The position numbers and the translations under genes were made by a program. DNA of 64,000 bases from Rhodopseudomonas pentothenatexigens (GTDB taxonomy: Bacteria > Pseudomonadota > Alphaproteobacteria > Rhizobiales > Xanthobacteraceae), in assembly GCF_900218015.1 (NCBI RefSeq), contig NZ_UFQQ01000011.1, forward strand, positions 127,786-191,785, read 5' to 3'. A model generated the notes under the pieces. The model did not search any database, was not told where the DNA came from, and worked only from the letters and a program-made list of their open reading frames with translations. Shown here piece by piece: positions 26,434-35,076 of this stretch; position 1 is the first letter of the stretch; each line of letters begins with the position of its first letter.

Positions 26434-26859
26434 ATGGGACCGCACCGCTCCCGTCTCCGGCTCACCGCACCGCTGGCTCTGCTGCTCGCCGCCCCGGTCG
26501 GATTTGGCGCGGTCTACGCGGTGCCGCTGCTGGGTCATACAGACCGGCCGCTGCAGCGCCTCGCCGACGAGGCGGCATTGGCCGGCGTCCGCGCGCTCGC
26601 CGCCAGCGCGCCACTGACCGAGCAGCGCCGCACCGCGGTATCGACAGCGGCCGCACAGCGCGTGCTGGGTGACCGTCCGGCCGCCGTAACGGCCAGCGCG
26701 CCCTCCGCCGACACGCTCGAAGTTTCCGTCGAAGTCACCGACCAGACGACCCGGCAGCGCGCCAGCGCCACCGCCCGCTACGTGCCGCCGAGCGCCGGCC
26801 GGATCGATCAGCAGTCGGCCGCCATCGGCCGCCACGCCGGGCCGCCGGCTCACATGTAA
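26434..26859 (+). CDS. Small exported or membrane-anchored protein of unknown function
   Basis: A 141-residue protein with a basic N-terminus and one hydrophobic helix (about residues 10-30). A region rich in Ala, Arg and Thr follows, with DEAALAGVRAL that recalls the start of TadG/TadE-like pilus proteins. A strong GGAGGAT Shine-Dalgarno 8 nt before the ATG supports real translation. It lies alone on the plus strand between the minus-strand cyclase and FecR genes. The TadG resemblance is weak; function unknown. Confidence 0.6.
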   Translation: MGPHRSRLRLTAPLALLLAAPVGFGAVYAVPLLGHTDRPLQRLADEAALAGVRALAASAPLTEQRRTAVSTAAAQRVLGDRPAAVTASAPSADTLEVSVEVTDQTTRQRASATARYVPPSAGRIDQQSAAIGRHAGPPAHM

Positions 26860-26881
26860 GCACGGCAATTTCAGGCCGCGC

Positions 26882-28591
26882 TCACTGCATCTTGGCGGCG
26901 AAGATGCCGGCGCCGAGATAGCTCGGCCCGCTGAGCGAGACGCTGCCGCCCATCTCGCCGACCGGACCGGCGACGCCGCGGAAGAACGAACCGTCCACCG
27001 CCATATTGCGGCCACCGACATTGCCGGCGAGCGTGCCGCCGAACGCGGTCGAGCCTTGCAGCAGCGACACCTGCCCGGTGTAGTTGGTGCCGTCGAGGCC
27101 GGTGACCGAGACCTGCCCGGTGCGGGTGCCGAAATTCACGGTGTTGTTGAAGGCACCAGCCGCGTAATAGCTGCTGCCGGCGTTCTCGATCGCGGCGGCG
27201 ACGTGGCCCGCATAGGTCGCCTGCCCGCTCAGCGGCACCTCGCCGGCGGTGGTCGGGCGGCCGGCGACCCAGAAGCCGTGGGCGAAGTCCTTGTACGGAC
27301 CCTGGTCGCTGACGCTGCTCCAGAACCCCCATTTGGTGTAGTCGCAGTCGCACGGCGAGACGTTGCCGAAGCCGTATTCCGAGACGTATTGCTGCGCCAT
27401 GTCGCGCGACAGCGACACCATCACGCCGGTGTGGTTGGTGATCGGCGCGTTGTCGATCTTGGAGACGATCTCGCCGTTCCTGCGGATCGCCGGCCCGGCG
27501 GCGAAGTTCGACGAGTCGTAATAGCCGCCCTGCGCGTCTTCGTTCGTATCGAGAAAGCCGAACTGATAGTTGAACGATCCCGGCAGATACTGGCCTTGCT
27601 GACCGTGCGACACCGTGCCGTCGAAATTCGCCTGGACCCGGCGCCTGGTGCTGTCGATCCCCACCGTGGCGGTCCCGGTGTACGGACCGACCGAGGAACC
27701 GCCGTACGAGTAGCTGCCCGAGGTCAGCCACGCCGTCATCAGGCCGCCGATGAACCCGACCAGGGACTCGCTGTGCTGCGACTCCGTCTGCTGCACCGCC
27801 GCTTGCTGGGTCGAGGTCTGGATCGTCTGGTTGAGGTTCGACGCCACCTGATTGATCTGCGGCAGCGGCGTCGGCGGCGGCTGCGGGGTCAGCGAGCCCG
27901 CGACCGAGCCGTTCGGGCTGCCGGTGGCCCGCGCTTCGGCGCGCTGCACATTGCCGCGCGAGGCGGTGCCCTGCCCGGCGCCGCCGCTCTGGCCGGGCGC
28001 GCTCTGGAACGAGCGGATCAGATTCTGCACGAAGTTCGGCGGCGGCGGGGCCGGCGGCGACGGCGGCTGGGCGCCGCCGGGGGTCTGGGTGAATTCGCCG
28101 GCGCCGAGCGTCACGGTGCCGCCTTGCGTCGTCACCGTGGAATTGCCGTAGCCGGCGAACACGAAGCCCGGGCCGATCATCGCCACGCCGCCGCGGATGC
28201 CGATGGTCGCCGAGGCGGTCTTGATCTCGGCGTCGCCGGTGTGGCTGATCTGGCCGCCGACGAAGCGCAGCGCGCCCTTGCCGAGCCGCGCCGCCAGCTT
28301 GCCGCTGCCGGCGTTCGGATCATAGACGTATTCGTCGATCGTCAGATCGCTGTTCGGGCCGATCGTCATCGAGGTCTTGTCGATGAACAGGATCTGCACC
28401 GAGCCCTTGTCGGTGGTCTTGATCCGCTCCTTGTGGGTGATCGACGCGCCGATCGAGATCGTGCGCAGATTGGCGGTGGCGGCGGGGTTCACCGCCGAGG
28501 CCTTGCCGACCTCCTGGGCGATCGCGACCTTCGCCCCGCCCCCGGCTGCGATCAGCGCGGCGGCTCCGATCATCCATCCCGACAGACGCAT
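26882..28591 (-). CDS. FecR-domain protein with TbpB-like C-terminal barrel (predicted secreted cargo)
   Basis: A 569-residue exported protein. It has a signal peptide (about 1-25), a FecR domain (about 40-165, with NLRTISIGASITHKERI and VQILFIDKTSMTIGPNSDL), a Pro-rich linker (about 175-260, PPSPPAPPPP), a middle region, and a C-terminal beta-rich domain. That last domain has AAGAFNNTVNFGTRTGQVSV, FGGTLAGNVGG and a closing GPVGEMGGSVSLSG. This C-terminal pattern resembles the eight-strand barrel of TbpB-type Slam substrates. There is no lipobox, so it would be a soluble or released cargo. It starts 11 bp after the Slam-like gene. FecR use outside iron signalling is common, so no iron role is implied. 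Confidence 0.78.
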   Translation of the reverse strand: MRLSGWMIGAAALIAAGGGAKVAIAQEVGKASAVNPAATANLRTISIGASITHKERIKTTDKGSVQILFIDKTSMTIGPNSDLTIDEYVYDPNAGSGKLAARLGKGALRFVGGQISHTGDAEIKTASATIGIRGGVAMIGPGFVFAGYGNSTVTTQGGTVTLGAGEFTQTPGGAQPPSPPAPPPPNFVQNLIRSFQSAPGQSGGAGQGTASRGNVQRAEARATGSPNGSVAGSLTPQPPPTPLPQINQVASNLNQTIQTSTQQAAVQQTESQHSESLVGFIGGLMTAWLTSGSYSYGGSSVGPYTGTATVGIDSTRRRVQANFDGTVSHGQQGQYLPGSFNYQFGFLDTNEDAQGGYYDSSNFAAGPAIRRNGEIVSKIDNAPITNHTGVMVSLSRDMAQQYVSEYGFGNVSPCDCDYTKWGFWSSVSDQGPYKDFAHGFWVAGRPTTAGEVPLSGQATYAGHVAAAIENAGSSYYAAGAFNNTVNFGTRTGQVSVTGLDGTNYTGQVSLLQGSTAFGGTLAGNVGGRNMAVDGSFFRGVAGPVGEMGGSVSLSGPSYLGAGIFAAKMQ

Positions 28592-28602
28592 CGCGAGCCT
28601 CC

Positions 28603-29949
28603 TCAGAAACGCACCGTCGGGCCCATCGAGGCCGACAGGTTGTTGGTGCGATAGTTCGGCAGGTTGGAGTCGATCTTGGTGTACAGCACCTGGGTGCGCA
28701 GCCCGACATTGCCGGCGATCTGCGCATCGAGGATCGCGCCGTAGCGATATTCGTCCTCGCGCCGCGCCGTGGTCGGATCGACGATGAAGTTCGGCGCATC
28801 GTAGGTCGAGCGGCTGTAGCCGATCGTCGGGGCCACCACGAACTGATGCGGCTGGCCGAACACCGGCACCACGAACTGGACCGGGAACGCCATGTCGATC
28901 GAATAGCGCTTGTAGCTGTTGTAGTCGGCGACCGCCTTGTTGACGTCGTAGCCGCCGCGCGTGGTCCAGTGCACCGGCCCGAACCTGAAGTCGGTGGTGA
29001 TCGCCGCGGTCGTCAGGTCGCCGGTCTGGGTGCCGGCGGTCGGATAGTAGGTGGAGTCGCTGAACTTGCGATGCCGGGTCTCGACATAGCCTTCGATCAG
29101 GCCGTTGTCGCCGATCGTCGAGCGCGCCGACAGGCCGCCGCCGAGCGCGCTGAAATAGCTGTAGTCGCCGAGCCAGACCTTGTCGCCGATCGCGTAGTAT
29201 TTGAACGAGGCGCTCTGGCCGAGCCCGACACGGTGGCCGATGGTGCCTTCGAGCAGGCCGAGATTGAACTGGCTCTGGGTGAATTGCCGCGAATTGTAGC
29301 CGAGGAAGGTGGTCTCGATCGCGTCGCCACGCAGATTGAGCTTGTAGGCGTAGGCGGCGGTAATGGTCTGGAACGCATTCCAATCCGGCTTGCGGCCGAA
29401 CCGCGGATCGAGGATCGCGTCCTGGCCGAGCGCGCGCACCTGGAGCGAGTTCGGGCCGATATTGGCGTTGGTCTGATAGCGCATGCCGCCGTGCATGAAC
29501 ACGCTGTATTCGTGTTTGGACATCCGGCGGTCGATCTCGGCGAGATACGCCATCACCTGGGCGCGGATGTCGTCCGGCACGTTGCCGCCCTTGATCGCGT
29601 CGGCCAGATAGCCGCGCGCGATCTCGTAGGACGCCAGCTTGAAATACAGCACGCCGAGTTCGAGCTTCACCCGGGGCAGGTCGGGATTGAAGAACAGCAT
29701 CCGCTCCAGCGCGCCGATCGCCGCCTCGTAGTCGCCGCGCTCGACCGCCGCATGGGCGAACGTGAAGCTGACGTCGAGATTCGCCGGCTGCTGATACATC
29801 TGATTGAACAGCGCGTCGTAGCCCTGCTGCACCACGGCTGCCGGCGTCGGCTTCGCCTCCTGCGCCGACGCGCCGGAGACGGCGATCAACATCGCCGCCA
29901 CAGCGCTCATCCCTGTCGCCTTCAATCGCACGCCGCACCCCGAAATCAT
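28603..29949 (-). CDS. TPR and beta-barrel outer-membrane protein, Slam/DUF560-like
   Basis: Predicted outer-membrane protein of about 448 residues. After a signal peptide (residues 1-30) there is an all-helical TPR-like section (about 35-145, with GDYEAAIGALERMLFFNPDLPRVKLELGVLYFKL). Alternating beta strands rich in aromatic and Gly residues follow, to a C-terminal strand ending V-R-F. This TPR plus barrel layout is that of Slam/NilB-type translocators (type XI secretion). It is the first gene of a pair with the FecR/TbpB-like protein 11 bp downstream, the usual translocator-cargo arrangement. The start could also be the GTG at 29931, which gives a shorter and tidier signal peptide. Confidence 0.8.
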   Translation of the reverse strand: MISGCGVRLKATGMSAVAAMLIAVSGASAQEAKPTPAAVVQQGYDALFNQMYQQPANLDVSFTFAHAAVERGDYEAAIGALERMLFFNPDLPRVKLELGVLYFKLASYEIARGYLADAIKGGNVPDDIRAQVMAYLAEIDRRMSKHEYSVFMHGGMRYQTNANIGPNSLQVRALGQDAILDPRFGRKPDWNAFQTITAAYAYKLNLRGDAIETTFLGYNSRQFTQSQFNLGLLEGTIGHRVGLGQSASFKYYAIGDKVWLGDYSYFSALGGGLSARSTIGDNGLIEGYVETRHRKFSDSTYYPTAGTQTGDLTTAAITTDFRFGPVHWTTRGGYDVNKAVADYNSYKRYSIDMAFPVQFVVPVFGQPHQFVVAPTIGYSRSTYDAPNFIVDPTTARREDEYRYGAILDAQIAGNVGLRTQVLYTKIDSNLPNYRTNNLSASMGPTVRF

Positions 29950-30210
29950 CTGATCTGGAAACCGTTTGCTCGTTGGCCGAGCTAATTGGTCGGGATTTTG
30001 CGGGAGGCGTTCGCCCGGCGGTATCTTTTTTTCCGCGAAGGCACCGCAATTGCACCCCGCCGTTGCCTTTTTGCCACGTGAAATGCCGGAAATGTCCCGA
30101 AACAGAACGGAACCGGCAATTCGCGCAAGAATTGAGCGGCCTTGCGATGAATAGTCCCGCCTCACCCGCCCCGACGGCGCCGCCCGAACCGCGGCCGCCG
30201 CGCAACCCTC

Positions 30211-30674
30211 GATGAGGAATCCGGATGTCCACCACCGCCGCGACCGCCACCTCGCCGTTCGAAATCCGCCATGCAGTGGTGATCGCCGCGCCGCCCGAAA
30301 CCGTGTTCGACTACGTCACCAACCCCAGGTCGTGGCCGGAATGGCTGCCCTCCTCGCACGCGCTGGACTGCGACGACCGCCCGATGGGGTTCGGCGACAC
30401 CTTCCACGAACACTGGTCGACCCGCACCGGCCCGGTCGATCTCGACTGGCTGGTGATCGCCTGCGACCGCCCGACGCTGTGGATCGGCATGGCCACCACC
30501 AGTTTCATGGGCCCGGTGGTGGTGCACTACACGTTCGAAGCCGTGGCCGGCGGCACCCGCTTCACCCGCATCCTGCGCAATCCGGCACGGCCGAAACCGC
30601 CGACGCCGGAGATGGTCGAGCGGATGAGCGCGGAGGCCGAGCTGGGGCTCGGGAATATCAAGAAGATCGTGGAG
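30211..30674 (+). repeat. 464-bp direct repeat, left copy (with SRPBCC gene)
   Basis: This segment matches 34613-35076 with 19 base differences and no gap (about 96% identity by hand count). The two copies are in the same orientation, 4402 bp apart, and enclose the ABC-3C-like operon. Homology stops abruptly just before each gene's last codons and about 14 bp upstream of each start. Confidence 0.92.
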
Positions 30675-30683
30675 CGGCGGTGA
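30225..30683 (+). CDS. SRPBCC (START/polyketide cyclase-like) family protein, copy 1
   Basis: A 152-residue protein of the SRPBCC ligand-binding fold. It opens with AVVIAAPPETVFDYVTNPRSWPEWLPSS, the usual first strand and helix of the family, and continues with conserved strand and long C-terminal helix patterns. Such proteins bind lipids or other hydrophobic molecules or act as cyclases; the ligand here is unknown. It is a near copy of the gene at 34627 (7 residue differences), and the two flank the ABC-3C-like island. Confidence 0.85.
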   Translation: MSTTAATATSPFEIRHAVVIAAPPETVFDYVTNPRSWPEWLPSSHALDCDDRPMGFGDTFHEHWSTRTGPVDLDWLVIACDRPTLWIGMATTSFMGPVVVHYTFEAVAGGTRFTRILRNPARPKPPTPEMVERMSAEAELGLGNIKKIVERR

Positions 30684-31014
30684 GCCGACCGGAGAAGCGG
30701 CGGCCAACAGGGTCGACACGCCCTAATGGCCGCCATGGGCGAGAAGCGGAATTACAGACGCGACCGTTCTTAGATTGAAAGTTTCGCGCCGCGCCGGGTG
30801 ATGATGAGAAGTACGTTCACGCTGTAGCCCTCCTTTAAGAGGGGTTCGGGTGCTCGGAGTTCGGAATCTTGCATCCTGTCAAGGGATAGATAGGCATCAC
30901 ACCATTGACATGAATATAGCTTCAGGGCTATGCACGTGAGCACGTCCGACGCGGGATCTCGTTATGGGGGGCTCTCGGAGGGGGTTGGCCTGATACGACT
31001 AACACTCATCAAGA
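30684..31014. other. Intergenic region before ABC-3C-like operon with candidate promoter
   Basis: This 331-bp stretch is more AT-rich than the host genes and holds no gene. A TTGACA at 30905-30910 is followed after 17 bp by CTATGC, giving a plausible promoter for the HTH-led operon. Between the two boxes ATAGC-N6-GCTAT (30916-30931) forms an inverted repeat, well placed to be the operator of the HTH protein. A small hairpin-like CCTCCTTTAAGAGGGG lies near 30830. Confidence 0.55.
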
Positions 31015-31407
31015 ATGGACAGCAGGATGGGCCGGAGCCGCAACGATATCATTGCCGTCCTTCCTCTTGATCAGCAGGTCGCGGGCGAAGCCTACCATGA
31101 CGCATTGAGGCAGGACGTCGACGGTTTGCGCGAACTGCGCCAGATAGTGGGCAAGGCGCAAGCGGACATCGCTTTCGCCCTCAACATTACCCAGCCTTCG
31201 GTCTCGAAGATCGAGAGGCAGACAGATATGCACCTCTCGACGCTGCGCAACTACGTGGAAGCTGTCGGGGGCGAACTGGAGCTGACCGTCAAACTGCCCA
31301 AACGGCCGGCGATGCGGATTCATCATCTGGGCGATCTTGCGCCGGTGGACGCGGTGCCAGCCCGGAAGAAGAGCGGCGATCCATCGCCAAGGCGGCGCCA
31401 TGGATGA
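31015..31407 (+). CDS. XRE-type helix-turn-helix regulator of the ABC-3C-like operon
   Basis: A 130-residue DNA-binding protein with an HTH in the centre (LRQIVGKAQADIAFALNITQPSVSKIERQTD, about residues 44-77) and a strand region GGELELTVKLP like the C-terminus of HigA/RelB-type antitoxins. It is the first gene of the operon, and its stop overlaps the start of the effector gene by 8 nt. It is likely to repress the operon or act as a switch released on infection; this is inference. ATG 31015 or 31027 could be the start. The inverted repeat in the promoter region upstream is a candidate target. Confidence 0.8.
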   Translation: MDSRMGRSRNDIIAVLPLDQQVAGEAYHDALRQDVDGLRELRQIVGKAQADIAFALNITQPSVSKIERQTDMHLSTLRNYVEAVGGELELTVKLPKRPAMRIHHLGDLAPVDAVPARKKSGDPSPRRRHG

Positions 31408-32314
31408 GCTGCAACGGTCCATTTACGTCGACCGCTTCCGTCTAGCCTTTCATACGAAGAAAGGCGCAGCCTTTCAGGATTGGTTCGTTCTTCTGGCGGG
31501 CTACGCCTTTGGCCCCGATTTCGAGGAAGTTCGCCCCTACGGACCCTATGGCGATCTGAAATGCGACGGCCGCCGGATCAGCTCCGGCTCGGTATTCCAG
31601 TGCTACGCGCCCGACGCCATGAAGGAAGCCGAGCTCATCGCCAAGGTCGATGCGGACTTCCACGGCGCACGCGCCCATTGGGGCGGTAATATGCAGGAAT
31701 GGGTGTTCGTCCATAATGACGGGCGCGGACTTCCGCCGAACGCAGTCCAGCATCTCGACGGGCTTCGTCAGGCCCATGCGCCGCTTAAGATCGCAACTTG
31801 GTCGGAGCCGGAATTGCTCGATCTTGCCATGAAGCTCGATCTGTCGCCACTTCAGGCTCTCTTCGGTCCCGCGGCGTCGATCGCGATCGTGGATCGTCTC
31901 GTTATGGCCGATCTGGTGCCGATCATCGAGGCACTTCAGCGGCAGGAACCCAATCCGAGCGATCCGCCCCTGACGCCACCGTCACCCGAAAAGCTGGAGA
32001 AAAACGCCCTGTCCGAAGAATCGGACCTGTTCCTACGCATCGGTCGTCGGAAGTCGGCGCTCGTCGGAACCTTCTTCCGCAAAAGCCCGCGTCCCGATCT
32101 CGGCGAACGCATCGCCGAGGCTTTCCGTCTGCGCTACGCCGAGTTGAAGGCTTTTGACCTTTCGGCCGATACGATCTTCAAGCACCTTCAGGACTACGCT
32201 GGCTTCAACGGCGAGCCGACACGGCAAGGCGCGGCGCTGGCTGTCCTCGCCTATTTCTTCGATAGCTGCGACATCTTCGAAGATCCGATCGTCATTGCTG
32301 TGGAGGCACCATGA
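31400..32314 (+). CDS. ABC-three-component system effector, REase-like N-terminus
   Basis: A 304-residue protein. The N-terminal part (about 10-120) has a restriction-endonuclease-like pattern: FHTKKGAAFQDWF, then YGDLKCDG with D52, K54 and D56, and VFQCYAP with Q67. The C-terminal part (about 215-300, with LFLRIGRRKSALVGTF and the closing AYFFDSCDIFE) looks like the ABC-3C-specific helical domain that binds the other components. This agrees with known ABC-3C effectors in which a nuclease module is fused to that domain. It overlaps the HTH gene by 8 nt and the next gene by 4 nt (ATGA). A nuclease activity aimed at phage is the likely role, by inference. Confidence 0.72.
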   Translation: MDELQRSIYVDRFRLAFHTKKGAAFQDWFVLLAGYAFGPDFEEVRPYGPYGDLKCDGRRISSGSVFQCYAPDAMKEAELIAKVDADFHGARAHWGGNMQEWVFVHNDGRGLPPNAVQHLDGLRQAHAPLKIATWSEPELLDLAMKLDLSPLQALFGPAASIAIVDRLVMADLVPIIEALQRQEPNPSDPPLTPPSPEKLEKNALSEESDLFLRIGRRKSALVGTFFRKSPRPDLGERIAEAFRLRYAELKAFDLSADTIFKHLQDYAGFNGEPTRQGAALAVLAYFFDSCDIFEDPIVIAVEAP

Positions 32315-32556
32315 TCCTCCCGACGAAGCATGTCCGTTCCGATCGCGCGTTGATCGGCGTAGGCGCCGAGGTTCTCGATATCCTCAAGCGGCCGATGACT
32401 ATGTCGCGGCTGTGGGACGAGATGCGCGGACGGCGCTCGCTCCACGCACCCAACGCCCCGATTGATTATCAGTGGTTCATCCTGTCACTCGACCTGTTGT
32501 TTATGATCGGCGCAGTTGATTACGATCGAGGCTTGGTGCGGAGGGTCCAGTCATGA
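32311..32556 (+). CDS. ABC-three-component system middle component
   Basis: An 81-residue protein with a small winged-helix-like composition (IGVGAEVLDILKRPMTMSRL, then FILSLDLLFMIGAVDYDRG). Tiny middle components of this size sit between effector and ATPase genes in ABC-3C systems and are thought to bridge them. It resembles the MC6-type middle component. Start and stop overlap both neighbours by 4 nt (ATGA), giving strict translational coupling and probably a fixed stoichiometry. Confidence 0.75.
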   Translation: MILPTKHVRSDRALIGVGAEVLDILKRPMTMSRLWDEMRGRRSLHAPNAPIDYQWFILSLDLLFMIGAVDYDRGLVRRVQS

Positions 32557-34316
32557 TCCGCCGGTTCGGAAGCGACCTCTCGTCTTTCAAGACGCTGACT
32601 TTCAAACCCGGCCTGAACATCCTGCTGGCCGACAAGAGCGAAGGCGCGAACGATCGCCAGTCGAGGAATGGTGCTGGCAAAACTAGCTTCATCGAGCTGG
32701 TCCATTTCCTGTTCGGCGCCGATGCCCGGAAGGACAGCATCTTTCGCTCCGACGTGCTGTCGGCTTGGACGTTCGACGTCGTCGTCGACATCAAAGGAGA
32801 CACTATCTCGGCCGCGCGCACCGGCACCAAGCCAAGCCGGATCGTGGTCAACGGTCCGGTGGAGATTTGGCCGATCTCGCCGCAGTTCGACAGCCGCGCC
32901 GGGATGTTCGAGCTCTCGAACGAGAACTGGAAGGCCAATCTCGGCCAGCTCTGGTTCGGCCTTCCGATTTCGGTTGAGGATGAAGCCGAGCGCTTCCACC
33001 CGTCGTTCCGCTCGCTCTTCTCCTATTTCGTCCGCCGTCAAAACAGCGGCGGCTTCCAGCAACCGATGCAGCATTCGGCGATGCAGCAGGCATGGGATCA
33101 GCAAGTCTCGATCTGCTACCTGCTCGGCCTCGACTGGAGCATCCCCGGCCGCTTTCAGGAGTTGCGCGCGCAGGAAAAGGTCGCGCAAGAATTACGCAAG
33201 GCCGCCCGCAGCGGCGACCTTGGCCGGTTCTTCGGTAAGGCGGCCGATCTCAGGACGAAGCTGACGATCGCCGAGGCACGCGCGGTGCGGCTGCGGCAGC
33301 AGCTTGAGACTTTCGAGGTCGTGCCGGAATATAAAGCGCTGGAGCGAGAGGCGAACGAAATCACGCGCGAAATTGATGGCATGAACGTGGAGAACGTAGT
33401 CGATGGCGATCTCCTTCAGCAGCTACGCGCCTCGCTGACCGACGAAGATGCGCCCGATCTGGGCGATGTCTCGAAGCTATATGCCGAGGCAGGGATCGTT
33501 CTGCCCGACATGGTGCGGCGGCGTTTCGACGAAGTTGAGCGTTTCCACCGGACAATCATCGAGAACCGGCGTGCGCATCTGGCAGCCGAGATCGCCTCCG
33601 CCGAGGCACGTGTTGCCGAACGCGATCAGCGCACTTTAGAGCGCGACCGGCGCCGTCGGCAGATCATGGGCGTGCTGCGCTCCGGCGGAGCATTGGAACA
33701 CTACACTTCGCTACGCGAGGAAACCGGTCGGGCCGAAGCTGAGGTCGAGGGCCTTCGGCAACGTCTCGACACCGCTGAACGTATCGAGAGCACCAAGGCG
33801 GAACTCGACATCGAGCGCGCCAACCTGACCAAGTCGCTACGCGACGACATCCATGAGCGGGCTGACATCATCCGTGAAGCTATCCTTTCCTTCGAGTCGC
33901 TCTCTGAATCCCTTTACGAGAAGGCCGGCAGCCTGACGATTTCCGAAACCGGAAGCGGCCCCCAATTCGAGGTCCATATCGACGGACAACGAAGCAAGGG
34001 CATCACCAACATGCAGATATTCTGCTTCGATCTCATGTTGACGGAAATCAGCTTGAAGAACGGCCGCGGTCCCGGCTTCCTGATCCATGACAGCCATCTG
34101 TTCGACGGCGTAGACGAGCGGCAAGTGGCCAAAGCGCTGCAACTCGGCGCCGAACGTGCCGAAGCTGCGGGGTTTCAGTATATCGTCACGATGAACTCTG
34201 ATGCGCTGCCGCAGGAGGGTTTCAAGCCTGGCTTTGATGTTCGCTCGCGCGTGATGGAGACGAAGCTGACTGACGCCACGGACACCGGGGGACTGTTTGG
34301 CTTGCGCTTTGAGTAG
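32553..34316 (+). CDS. DUF2326-type SMC-like ABC ATPase of ABC-3C system
   Basis: A 587-residue SMC/Rad50-like ATPase. The N-terminal Walker A is SRNGAGKTS (residues 37-45), followed by a long charged coiled-coil region (about 200-450, with RVAERDQRTLERDRRRRQ). The C-terminal part carries the Walker B/D-loop GFLIHDSHLFDGVDERQ and the later IVTMNSDALP region. Head-coiled-coil-head layout and the HDSHLFDG motif are typical of DUF2326 proteins of ABC-three-component systems. It is the last gene of the operon. It should sense a nucleic-acid structure or invading DNA and drive the REase-like effector; this is inferred from related systems. Base use is less GC-rich than the host genes nearby, a sign of transfer. 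Confidence 0.85.
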   Translation: MIRRFGSDLSSFKTLTFKPGLNILLADKSEGANDRQSRNGAGKTSFIELVHFLFGADARKDSIFRSDVLSAWTFDVVVDIKGDTISAARTGTKPSRIVVNGPVEIWPISPQFDSRAGMFELSNENWKANLGQLWFGLPISVEDEAERFHPSFRSLFSYFVRRQNSGGFQQPMQHSAMQQAWDQQVSICYLLGLDWSIPGRFQELRAQEKVAQELRKAARSGDLGRFFGKAADLRTKLTIAEARAVRLRQQLETFEVVPEYKALEREANEITREIDGMNVENVVDGDLLQQLRASLTDEDAPDLGDVSKLYAEAGIVLPDMVRRRFDEVERFHRTIIENRRAHLAAEIASAEARVAERDQRTLERDRRRRQIMGVLRSGGALEHYTSLREETGRAEAEVEGLRQRLDTAERIESTKAELDIERANLTKSLRDDIHERADIIREAILSFESLSESLYEKAGSLTISETGSGPQFEVHIDGQRSKGITNMQIFCFDLMLTEISLKNGRGPGFLIHDSHLFDGVDERQVAKALQLGAERAEAAGFQYIVTMNSDALPQEGFKPGFDVRSRVMETKLTDATDTGGLFGLRFE

Positions 34317-34626
34317 GCCGCTCACTTTGACCTATTCTTTGACGGAACTTGCTGGCGAGTCGCTCAAAGCGCCCGGACCTCGACGATCCGCCGCGGCGAC
34401 GAGAAAAATCTCAATGCAGGCGGCTCCGCAACGGGACAAAAGGCGCAGAGGTCTGCAACGGGTCATTACCCGACATCGACTTAAGTACACTCTCCGGACC
34501 TGAAAGTCGCGCTTCGCTGCTCGTATCGGCCTGTGATCGGCTGCGCGGCTTCGCCAATCGCCGATGCACGTGCCGATCGCGCAGCCCGCACTGCAGCCGC
34601 CGCGCGACACCTGATGAGGAACCCGG
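34317..34626. other. Intergenic region between ABC-3C-like operon and second SRPBCC copy
   Basis: This 310-bp stretch has no convincing gene, promoter or terminator. Its last 14 bp start the right copy of the direct repeat. Confidence 0.6.
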
Positions 34627-35076
34627 ATGTCCACCACCGCCGCGACCGCCACCTCGGCGTTCCAAATCCGTCATGCAATGGTGATCGCCGCGCCGCCGGA
34701 AACCGTGTTCGACTACGTCACTAACCCCAGGTCGTGGCCGGAATGGCTGCCCTCCTCCCACGCGCTCGACTGCGACGACCGCCCGATGGGGTTCGGCGAC
34801 ACTTTCCACGAACACTGGTCGACCCGCACCGGCCCGGTCGATCTCGACTGGCTGGTGATCGCCAGCGACCGCCCGACGCTGTGGATCGGCATGACCACCA
34901 CCAGCTTCATGGGCCCGGTGGTGGTGCACTACACGTTCGAAGCTGTGGCCGGCGGCACCCGCTTCACCCGCATCCTGCGCAATCCGGCACGGCCGAAACC
35001 GCCGACGCCCGAGATGGTGGAGCGGATGAGCGCGGAGGCCGAGCTGGGGCTGGGGAATATCAAGAGGATTGTGGAG
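34613..35076 (+). repeat. 464-bp direct repeat, right copy (with SRPBCC gene)
   Basis: Matches 30211-30674 with 19 differences and no indel. The differences are spread along the copy and many are silent, so both copies have been under selection or one came from a related strain. Confidence 0.92.

Noticed and set aside
23839-26859. A 1006-codon plus-strand frame through the cyclase gene
   Set aside because: Only its last 141 codons (from 26434, with a good Shine-Dalgarno) look real. The rest is antisense to the CHASE2 cyclase.
26882-30250. A continuous 1122-codon minus-strand frame covering both FecR and Slam-like genes
   Set aside because: Only the part from 28591 encodes a protein with domains. 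Upstream it runs out of frame over the Slam-like gene and is low complexity.
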